A program made the translations under genes and the position numbers. This document shows positions 21,973 through 32,100 of a stretch of DNA of 64,000 nucleotides, piece by piece. Numbering within the stretch: the stretch's first letter is position 1; each line of letters opens with the position of its first letter. The notes under the pieces were generated by a model that saw only the letters and a list, made by a program, of their open reading frames with translations, ran no database searches and had not been told where the DNA came from. The DNA comes from Edaphochlamys debaryana (lineage: Eukaryota > Chlorophyta > Chlorophyceae > Chlamydomonadales): assembly GCA_016858145.1 (NCBI GenBank), contig JAEHOE010000008.1:186001-250000 (forward strand), read 5' to 3'.

Positions 21973-24900
21973 ATGGCTTGTCGCGAAGTACTGGTGCTCG
22001 CGATCGCTGCGGTCGCGGCCGCGGCCGCGGTAACCGCGATGGCCGCGGCCGAGGATGGCGACATTGGCGCGGCGGTGCCCTGGCCCCGCGCGCAAGGGTG
22101 AGCGTGCGCGCCGCGGCATTGAGAGCAGTCGCGCTGCGCGCTGTTATCTTTGCGGATGCTTTGCAGGCTGGACCAAGCTTTCTTCGTCGCGGTCTCGCTC
22201 ATGGCGCGGTGCCGCCTGCTGCTGCCGGTCGCGATGACAGGCAAGTCACCTGCTCCTCCTGTCACTCCTGTCGGGCTTGGGCAGGGCCGCTCCGACTCAG
22301 TCCCCCTCGACTCTCATGCCCTGGCCCCGGAGGACCCCCGCCGGCACGTGACCCGCCTCACCCGCTCTCACCACCCTCACATGCGGAATTCCCCTACCCG
22401 TACTGACCCCTCCCCGCCGCTGACCGCATGCAGGGCTCAGCTTCCTCACTGTCAGCGCCTTGCTGGTGCCCGCATGGGGAATGCGCCACGATGTAAGTGT
22501 TGTTCTGCCCTCCCGCGCGTGCCTCTCATGCTGTAAGCTTGTTCCGCGCCCCACCACCCCTTGAACCGCAGCTTATTCCTTTGTTCACGAGGAGTCATGG
22601 CGATAACAGCATCAGGTGAGCATGCGGGTTGCCGGCTGGATATGATAAAGGCATCAACAGCTACTGCCGTACATGCACGCTTTGTTCGAGGCGCAAGGAC
22701 TCCCACCAGTCCTGTTCGGGACCGCTTGCAGATCCATCTTGCTGTGCTGTTGGAAGGCTCTACAGCTGCTTGGGGTGCTATTAATCAGGAACTTGTTGAT
22801 GTAAGAAGTGTGAGGCAGGGCCTGAAGCGTGCGTTGGGGCACACCGCCGTGCGTCAGGTCGCACACAAGCAACACACCCAGCCCCTCTGCCCCGGTACCT
22901 ATGGTCAGTAGCCTATTCTTGGGTTGTATGTATGTAGCTCCCGCCATAGTTAGCAAGGGATCTCATGCTGACCGGTTTCCACCCACCGCCCCTGGGCATG
23001 ACCGCTTAGGATGACGATCAACTCTCTTCACTTCATGAGACAGTCGTGGAAGGTGGGAGCGAGGGCACGGCTCCCCCTACTATTGGAGGGCTGACCCTCG
23101 GCCCTGGGGCCCGCAAGGATGCCCGCGGGCTGACTCGTGGGTTGGCCTTGAGGCCCTTTAGGTTTTCTGCCCTGACACCCCTGCGCCTGCCTGCCTCCCT
23201 CTCCACCTGGCCCCACAGAGACTGTGCGTGTTTGCTGCAACGGCCGCCGCTCTGGCCTGGGCGGCCCGACTGGCCTGGGCTGCCTATGCGCCCCCAGCCT
23301 CCTCCGACACCTGGCCGCCGCTGCTCGACGCCGTGGGCTGGGTGGCGCTGCAGGCCGCCCTGGCCTGGCGGCACCGCTGGAGCACGCTGGCGAGCATGCT
23401 GCTGGTCGGGACGGGGACGGCGTACGGGTGGGTGGTGCTGTGCGGGCGTACGGCTGGCGGCGGACCCAGCACGTGCGGCTTGTCGATCGGCGGGTTAAGC
23501 GGCTGGGGTTGCTGGGGCCCAGTAGTGCCACCAGAAGGAGGTGCTCCAGGGAGCCCCGTCACCCGAACTGTCCCAGCCTTGCTTGCGCATTCTACTCGCT
23601 GGCCGGGGATGCACGCATCCGGCCTGATCTGCACCTCGCGCCCCGTTACATCTCCCCCCCGCCACAGCCTCCGCCTGTGCCTCCGGTACTGCGCCAAGGC
23701 CCTGCGGGCGGCGCAGGCCCAGCGCGTGACCCCGGGGGCCGAGCCTCCCGCCCCGACCCACATCGCCCACTACGTTCTGGATGACACCGCAAGCATTGCC
23801 TTCGCCTTCGCCCCGCCCGGGTGAGCTCTGCAGCCAGCAGTGCGCCTGGACCCCGCTCTCTGACTAGGGGCTGGGGGGTGCTGCCACCTGCACTTGCTTG
23901 GGGGCGCATGCCGACAGCTTTGGGGCGGCAACGAACGCATGCCTGCGCAGCCGACCCACATGGACCTTCCGCATACATGCAGGGATAACGGCATGCAGGC
24001 GCCGGCCCGCAGTCGAGCGGGCGGCCCCGTGCTCAGGCGCTTTCCAAGGCCTACCGCCGAGGAGCTGTGGTTCCTGGCCGGGGTCCTGTACGGGGCTATG
24101 GCAATTGCGACCGCCACAGGCTGCGTCATGAACCGGGGGACCTTTGCGCATGATCTGCTCTTGAACCTGGGCATGCCACTATCGGTCCCCTGGCTGGCGC
24201 TGAGCAACGGAGGCGAGGAGGCACGCCGTGCTGTGGGCCTGTATGCCCTCATCCTCACCATGGTAAGCCACGACGGGACTGGTTGGTCACAACTGTCGTT
24301 GGTTCTGGGGACATGCTCCCGTGCGCTTCCATGGGTCGTTCCTGGTGCCCCCGCTCAAGGGGAGAAGGTTCGCAAGAGGGCGCCTGCGCCGGCCGCAGCG
24401 AAGGCCAAGGCAGCGGGGGGCAGGGCGGCGACGGCGGCTCTACCGGAGCAGCGGCCGTCGCGTGAGGCGCTCTTGCAAGCCCTGACGTCGGGGCAGAGGG
24501 CGGCGACCGCGGCTGCCAAGCAGAGGAGCGAAGTCCGATCATTGGTGAGCGGACTGGGGGGTGAGCATGGGCGGGAGGGCATGGCTCCTTGGTCAGGAGT
24601 TGGCGTCTGGACCCGGCCTGACGGGCCTTCCTCCACGCCCATTCCGTGCCCCATGCCCTCACCCAGGTCGTCTGGGCCCGGGCCTTCCGGCGCTTCCTCA
24701 GCTCCACCTTTCGGCTGGCGGCGGCCTTCCTGCTCGTCTCCACCGCCTACGCGCTGTGGCGCCTCGTCAAGGCCAGGGAGCCGGTCGGGATCAGCCCTGC
24801 GCCCCCGCCCCGGAGCAGCCCGAGCAAGGCCCGAGGCCGCGGCGGCGTACAGTCCAAGACGCCCGGACCCGCTCCTGCCAGCAAGGCCCGCGGGGTAGCA

Positions 24901-26133
24901 GCGGCGGGGGCAGGGGCCTCCACCTCTACGGCCCCAGCCGCCGCCCCGGCCGCCCCCGCCAGCACAGCGGCAGCCCCGCAGCGGAATGCCTGGCGCCTGC
25001 CCCTCCCTTTTGCTCCCCGCGCGGAGCAGCCCGCCCAGCCGGTTGCCCCCACTCCCACCACCGCCAAGACCGCTCCTGGGGGCGGTCCTGCCACCAAAGC
25101 CGCCTCCAAGGGCGGCAAACCCAGTCCCGCATGCACAAGCCAAGCCTCGGTCCAGGAGCCGCAGTCACCCATCACGCCTGAGGCCGCAGAGCCCATGCGG
25201 CCGTCACGACGCAAGGGCAGGGGCGCGGCTGCCGGAGCCAAGCCCACCAGCAGCGACCCGGCCGGTGAGGCCGTCGCCAGGGATGCAACGGTGGCCTTGG
25301 CGGACCTGCAGCCCCTCACCGCCTCCCTCGGCGCGGGCGGCGGCGACGTGTCCGGAGCTACACCCGCCACACCCACTGCCGCCGTCGCCGAGCGCTTCGC
25401 GTCCCCGCCACCCCAGCCGCAGCAAGCCGCCGCTGGGGTGACACCAGGCCGCTGTGCCCCTGCCGACACCGCCGCCACCCCTCGGACGCCGCCAGCCCCC
25501 GCCGCCACCACGCCGCCACCGCCGCCGCCTCAGCGTGCTATGGGTGCCGCCGGCTCCGGTGCGGGCACCTTCCGATGGGGCCCCGACGTCGCCGCCCTCG
25601 TGGCTGCAACAGCGCCCCGCGTGCCTTCCCCTCCGCACGGCACCGGCACGCCCTCCACCCATGCCGCCATCCCCCTACACCGCCTCGCCCTGCCCCTCCC
25701 CGTGCCCGTGCCTGGGCCCGCCGCAACCTCTATCGCGCACAGCGCCCCAACAGCACCCCAACAGTCATCCGCGCCCTCCGTGACTGCCGGACTCAACCCT
25801 GCGCTCGCCTCCTTCCTACGACTTGGGAGCACACCCACGACAGCTCCCACGTCTCCGCCGCCGTCCACCCCTGCAGCCGACACTCTTGCGACCGCCGGCC
25901 CAAACCGCGCCGTTGTCGATCGGGAGACTTGCGGGGTTCCCGCCTCATCGCTCTGCAGCGCCTGTGGCTCCGCCCCCCGGCAGGCTGCGGTGCTGCACAG
26001 CGCCTCCGAGGGGCGGCCCGCGGGCGCCTGCTACTGCCTGTGCGGGGGCTGCTCGGCGGCCTTCGTGCTGGGGGCGCCCTGCCCCGGCTGCGGAGAGCCC
26101 GGGGAGCGGGTCATGAAGGTGTACGGGGCATAG
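21973..26133 (+). CDS. Array copy D: intact membrane RING protein lacking the WWC domain
   Basis: Ten exons join in frame to 934 aa: 21973-22097, 22167-22240, 22434-22492, 22572-22615, 22732-22800, 23010-23052, 23219-23427, 23668-23820, 23983-24544 and 24667-26133. The start encodes a signal-peptide-like MACREVLVLAIAAVAAAAAV. Hydrophobic segments follow in exons 2, 3, 5, 7 and 9 and at the start of the last exon (FRLAAAFLLVSTAYALW). The last exon ends with the motifs FRWGPD and AGLNPALASFL and the RING (CSACGS, H, CYC, CPGC). Intron 2 uses a GC donor. Relative to E, about 1 kb is missing: exon 9 runs through former intron sequence straight into the second half of exon 12, without losing frame, so the WWC domain is gone. 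The likely role is as a membrane-anchored E3 ubiquitin ligase; this is inferred from the RING only. Confidence 0.8.
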
Positions 26134-26491
26134 GGCTGACCCAAGCGCTGCGGCGTGGGCGGCTGAGGTGGAGCAGCCGCCGGCCCGGACCGCGGCGCTG
26201 GCGGTGCATCCAGCTAGGAAGGCGGAGAGGGCGACAGGCGAGAGGCCTGGCTGAGGCACGCTCGCGCGTTTGCTTCCTGCTTTCGTTGGGGCTACAATAA
26301 GGACAGGTCTGCTGCTCATGACCGTTTGTAAGCTCTACAGACTTGACTACATGAAGTCCGGTATCGGTGGTAGCTTGGAATCCCCACGACCAGTGAGGGC
26401 GCCGAGCCGATGGGTGGTCTTCAGTGGCATGTCATGTTACAGCACGTCCCGCCGTATGCCCGCAAAGCACTAGATGCGGGGGGTTGGTGAA

Positions 26492-26513
26492 GCGGGTGGA
26501 TTGGCTCAGATAT
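26492..26513 (+). repeat. 22-bp direct repeat, left copy
   Basis: The sequence gcgggtggattggctcagat plus at is found here and again at 28813-28834. The two copies bracket 2.3 kb that includes the minisatellite, as a target-site duplication or a duplication breakpoint would. Confidence 0.8.
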
Positions 26514-26613
26514 CACCGTAGCTCAACGGATGCGATCGATCACCGAGGGCACCGAGGGCACCGCTAGGGCACCACTGCGACCGTCTGCCACCCACGGAGC
26601 GCTCGCGCCAAAC

Positions 26614-26673
26614 GCTGCGTGTGAAGGTAGCCGGCTGCGTGTGAAGGTAGCCGGCTGCGTGTGAAGGTAGCCG
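26614..26673 (+). repeat. 20-bp tandem repeat, three copies
   Basis: Three perfect head-to-tail copies of gctgcgtgtgaaggtagccg are followed by a partial unit. Confidence 0.95.
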
Positions 26674-27159
26674 GCTTCAACAAGCGGGCAGGGAGAAGCT
26701 GACCCGCTGGGCCGGCGCTCGTCCAACCTGCATGAGCCGAGCGAGGCCGAGCAGCGGACCGATAGCTAGGAAGCACCCGGAGAAGCAACGATGTGATCGA
26801 TAATTACTGCAACAGCAACGCAACAGCAACGCGCTGGCACACGGCATCGGAGGCATCGCGGACAAGCGTGACCGCGACACCGTAGGCAGCCCAAGCACCG
26901 CACCACAAACAGAACAATATGGGGAGGCAAGGAGCCGTAGGCATAGCTGGAGGGCAGACATGCAACGCCACGACGAGCGCTAGGCCGCAGGCGCCATGCG
27001 TAGAGGAGCAGCGCCGAGCAACGCCGCGACGCCCACGCAGTGGCAAAACGGCGCGAGGACACGGCCGCGCAGTCGCAGTCCCAGGCACATCGCGCAGGCA
27101 GCGGAAGGCGGGAGGCGGGGCCTGAGGTGGGTAGGGACAGGGGCGGTGCCCCAGCAGAG

Positions 27160-28400
27160 CCCTCCCAGCGGCAGCGGCCAGGCAGCGCCCAGCGCCCGGC
27201 GGTAGCGTTCAGCGCACCGGCAACGCCCAGCGACAGCGCCCTCAGGGCGTCGGGCGAGGCTCGCCCGGCGGCAGCGCCCGGCGGCAGCGCCCAGCGGCGG
27301 CGCTCTGCGGCAGCGCCCAGCGGCAGCGCCCAGCGGCGGCGCTCAGCGGCAGCGCCCAGCGGCAGCGCCCAGCGGCGGCGCTCAGCGGCAGCGCCCAGCG
27401 TCAGCGCCCAGCAACGGCGTCCCGCGGCGGCGCTCAGCGGCAACGCCCAGCGGCAACGCCCAGCGGCAACGCCCAGCGGCAACGCCCAGCGTCCAGCAAC
27501 GGCGCCCAGCGGCAGCTCCGAGCTGCAGCGCCCAGGCAGGGCCTAGCGCCCAGCGGCACCGCCCAGCAATGGCGCCCCGCGGCCGCGCCCAGTGGCCGCG
27601 CCCCGCGGCCGCGCCCAGCGGCAACGCCCAGCGACCGCGCCCAGCGGCCGCGCCCAGCGGCCGCGCCCAGCGGCAACGCCCAGCGTCCAGCAACGGCGCC
27701 CAGCGGCAGCTCCGACCTGCACCGCCCAGGCAGGGCCTAGCGCCCAGCGGCGGCTCCCCGCGGCAGCGCCCAGCGGCAACGCCACGCGGCAGTGTTACGC
27801 GGCAACGCCCAGCGCCCAGCAACGGCGCCCCGCGGCAGCTCCGAGCTGCAGCGCCCACGCAGGGCCTAGCGCCCTGCGGCCAGCGCCGGCATCTAGCGCT
27901 CAGGTGGCGCCCAGGCTCAGGGTCCTGCGGCAGCGCCCAGCGGCAGCGCCCAGCGGCAGCGCCCAGCCGCAACACCCAGCGGTAACGCCAAGCACCAAGC
28001 AATGGCGCCCAGCGGCAGCGCCGAGCTGCAGCGCCCAGGCCGGGCCTAGCGCGAAGCGGCCAGCGCCGGCACCTATGCGCTAGCGGCACCTGCCGCTCAA
28101 AGCTCAGGGTCTGCGGCAGCGCCCGGCGGCAGCGCCCAGCGGCAGCGTACAGCCGCAATACCCAGCGGCACCGCCAAGCACCCAGCAATGGCGCCCAGCG
28201 GCAGCTCCGAGCTGCAGTGGCCAGCGCCGGCACCTAGCGCTCAGGCGGCGCCCAGACTCAAGCAAAGCTCAGGGTTCAGCGGCAGCGCCTGGCGCCTGGC
28301 GGCAGTGCCTACCGCCTCGACCCAGCGCCCAGCTCCCAGCCCCCAGAGGCGGCGTCCCTCGGCAGCGCCCAGTGCTCAGCAGCCAGCAGCAGTGCTGTGG
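27160..28400. repeat. GC-rich minisatellite with a higher-order unit
   Basis: The basic unit is about 13 bp, close to cagcgcccagcgg with a caacgcccagcgg variant. Over it lies a higher-order block that starts near cagcaacggcgcccagcggc, continues through agctccgagctgcagcgccc and ends gggcctagcgc. This block recurs near 27490, 27690, 27815, 27990 and 28185. Confidence 0.9.
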
Positions 28401-28812
28401 GGTCCCGCCCGCCGCAAACCCAGAAACCCATGCCCCCTCGCCCATGGCCTGATATCTAAATGCGCTCCCGGCCCCAGGCCGCCCATCCACCGCGCCCAGC
28501 AACGCCGCCACCCAGAGCACCTCCACCTGCAAGCCGGCGCTGCTTGTGACGCATACGCTGGGGATGGCTGGGGAAAGGGAGTCTGTCACGTGGGCCGCGG
28601 TTTTCGGACTTGGGGGTAGGGGGGGAAGGGGCGGGACACCACCACAGCACACCACAGGTTCGCCAGCATGCCCCGCCACTCGTTCTGTTGACTGTTTGGA
28701 GAACGCCACCGCCACGAGTGTACACGTTCGACTCCCGTTCAGCGCCGTGCAAACCGCATACAGCCACAGATAACCTGCACGACGGAGCTACGGTCCCCAT
28801 TGAGCCAATGAT

Positions 28813-28834
28813 GCGGGTGGATTGGCTCAGATAT
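28813..28834 (+). repeat. 22-bp direct repeat, right copy
   Basis: This is an exact copy of the 22 bp at 26492-26513, about 280 bp upstream of the E start codon. Confidence 0.8.
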
Positions 28835-29110
28835 TTTCCCGCACTTATGGTCACCCTGGAGGCTGGAGGGTTCCTGGTCGTGGAGCTCGGGAGGAGGCGG
28901 AAGGGGGGCAAGGGCGGGAGCGCGTGCCGAGACGGGCGTCCCGGATGATGCATTACTCTCGGCGCTGTGAAGTATGTGCACATCCTCAACGACTGCTGTG
29001 TGACGTACGCCCAAGAACTCGCTCAGCTGGTCCTCGCGGGCCATGTGCGTTGGCAAGAGCGGCGGGATCTGTGGTCGGCCGTCACGAGTGCCAGGACGAT
29101 TGTAGGCGCG

Positions 29111-32100
29111 ATGGCTTGCTCCGAGGTGCTTCTACTCGCGGTCGCTGCGGCCGCTTCCGCACCCGCGGTATCCGCGATGGCCGCGGCCGAGGATGGCGAC
29201 ATTGGCGCGGCGGTGCCCTGGCCCCGCGCGCAAGGGTGAGCGTGCGCGCCGCGGCAATGAGAGCCGTCGTGCGAATTCATAGCTGACAGCTCGTGCGGGG
29301 TGCAGGCTGGACCAAGCTTTCTTCGTCGCGGTCTCGCTCATGGCGCGGTGCCGCCTGCTGCTGCCGGTCGCGATGACAGGCAAGTCACCTGCTCCTCCTG
29401 TCACTCCTGTCGGGCTTGGGCAGGGCCGCTCCGACTCAGTCCCCCGACTATCGTGACCTGCCGGCCCCGAGGTCCCCCGCCGGCACGTGACCCGCCTCAC
29501 CCGCGCCCACCACCCTCACATGCGGCATGCCCCTACCCGCACTGACCCCTCCCCGCCGCTGTCCTGCATGCAGGGCTCAGCTTCCTCGCTTTCAGGGCCG
29601 TGTTGGTCCCCGCATGGAGGTTGCACCGCTATGTAAGTCTTGGCTTGGGCTCCGTACGGTATGTTGGAAGCAGCCCTCGCGCGCCTCTCACCTCCCCTGT
29701 TCCTTGGCCTCCAGGTCCCTGTATTCACAGGGAACACTGGCTATGGCGGCATCAGGTAAGCATTTGGTCTGCTGGCTGGATAGGATAGAGGCTTCAAGCG
29801 CTCGCGGGAGGGCTACTGCCGTACGGGGGTGCACCAAGGACTCAGTTTTCAATCCCATTAAGTCCCATCCCCATGGACTGCTTGCAGGTTCACTCTTTGG
29901 CGCTGGTGGCAGGCTGCAAAGCTGCATGGGCGGCTATCAGTTTTATACCTGATGCTGTGAGGCCGGGGGTGCAACGTGGAGCGGGGCACACCGCGCGCCG
30001 TGCGTCAGGCGGCACCCGGGTGTACCGCCGGCTCCTCGGCTATCACGCCCAGCAGCCCTTCCTCTTGGGGTTTGGCGCTCGCATGCTGACTGTTCTTCAC
30101 CTAGACCCCGTCGTCCCCCTTTCAGGCTGTTTGTCAAGACTACTCGGCTCTTCATTCAGCAATCGTGGAAGTTGGGAGGGCAGGACCGACCCCTTTGAAG
30201 GGCTGACGTCGCGGGTTGGCCTTAGTAAGGCCGTTTGGGTTTCCTGCCCTGACACCCCTGCACCCGTCTCCCCGTCCACCTGGCCCCACAGAGAATGTGC
30301 GTGTTTGCTGCAACGGCCGCCGCTCTGGCCTGGGCGGCCCGACTGGCCTGGGCTGCCTACGCGCCCCCAGCCTCCTCCGATACCTGGCCCCCGCTGCTCG
30401 ACGCCGTGGGCTGGGTGGCGCTGCAGGCCGCCCTGGCCTGGCGGCACCGCTGGAGCACGCTTGCGAGCATGCTGCTGCTCGGGACGGGGACGGCGTACGG
30501 GTGGGTGGTGCTGTGCGGGCGTACGGCTGGCGGCGGACCCAGCACGTGCGGCTTGTCGATCGGCGGGTTAAGCGGCTGGGGTTGCTGGGGCCCAGTAGTG
30601 CCGCCAGAAGGAGGTGCTCCAGGGAGCCCCGTCACACGGTCCTCTCTTACCTTGCGAGCGGCGGGTTTGTTCGGCGGCTCAGCCCTACCTCACGCCGTTT
30701 GTTCGGCGGCTCAGCCCTACCTCACGCCATCCCGCCACACCCTCCTCAGGCTGCGCCTGTGCTACCTAGGCCGCCTCGTCGAGGCCGTGAGGGCAGAGGC
30801 CCGGCGCCGGATTCATCTCGCCTTGGGCGGGCAAGGGTGAGCTCCGCGTATAGCGGGTCAGCCCCCAGCACTCTCGAGGCGCTCTAGGGCTGCTGACATA
30901 ACCTAGGGGTGCCGCGACCAGATGGACAAGCGTGGCTTGAGGGGGCAGCGACTGACCCACGTCTGCGGTCGCCGACTCACAACGTCCACCTGTGACCGAC
31001 AGCCCTTCACGCAGAACCTTTCCCCCATGCTTCCGGGCCCCCCCGCATGCAGGTGTGTAGGCATGCAGGCGCCGGCCCGCAGTCGAGCGGGCAGCCCCGT
31101 GCTCAGGGGCTTTCCAAGGCCTACCGCCGAGGAGCTGTGGTTCCCTGCCGGGGCTCTGTATGGGGCTATGGCGATTGCGACCGCCACAGGCTGCGTCATG
31201 AACCGGGGGACCTTTGCGCATGATCTGCTCTTGAACCTGGGCATGCCACTATCGGTCCCCTGGCTGGCGCTGAGCAACGGAGGCGAGGAGGCACGCCGTG
31301 CTGTGGGCCTGTATGCCCTCATCCTCATCATGGTAAGCCACGACGGGACTGGTTGGTGCCAACTGTCGTTGATTGTGGAGACATGCTCCCAAGCGCTTCC
31401 ATGGTTCTCGATGTCCCCGCTCATGGACGCCCGCCTCCTTGCCTGCCGGTCCAGATCTTCGCCGTGTACGCCCTGGGGTGGCTACTGTGGATGGTGTCAC
31501 AGCAGGAGACAAAGCGATGGCTGGCGTTCTATGAAAGAATGTGTCAGGACCCACGATACGCAACGGGCCGGCTGGATGTGTACAGCTTTGAAGGTCAGAC
31601 GGGTTTGGCTTGCTCCAGGGTGACACGCACTGGGCGTCTTCGTTCCTCCCTTCCCAGCTCGAGACGCGACAGATGCCTCGCCAGCCCATTGATGCTGTCC
31701 CCGCTTTCGCCCCTCTCTCACAGCATACCAAGCCACGGAGGCCATAATGGGACCCATCTTCCCCTTGTTCTGGTGCCATGGCTTCCGTTGGGTGCTGCCC
31801 GTAGCCAAGGCTCTCCTCGCCGCCACCTATGGCGCCGCCCTCGCCAGCATGCTGCTCCGCCCCTCCCACATGGCCGCCTACGGTCTACCGGAAGCGTTCG
31901 GGGACTACGGCGGAAACCCATTGACGCATGCGTCGTGTCCCGCGACCTTCCAGCTGCGTCCGGAGAATGACCAACGCGACCTTGTCGCCTGGGCCGCCGG
32001 CTGGACGGGTGTCGGTGGCTGTCCGAAGCTCCCCCGCTTCGGCTCCCGGTGGTGGTGCGAGGTGGCCACGGGTGCCAAGGTCAACCTGCTGGCAGCGAGG

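Larger units (their letters stand above)
26134..29110. other. Spacer between copies D and E, rich in repeats
   Basis: This 3-kb spacer holds a 20-bp tandem repeat, a 1.2-kb minisatellite and a 22-bp direct repeat flanking a 2.3-kb segment, each listed separately. Long open frames on both strands inside the minisatellite are products of its periodic, stop-poor composition. No gene is supported. Confidence 0.7.

Noticed and set aside
26766..28233. Minus-strand frames with regular Ala/Gly/Arg/Trp/Leu repeats
   Set aside because: They are translations of the 13-bp minisatellite, open on both strands and in several frames, with no start, domain or flanking support.
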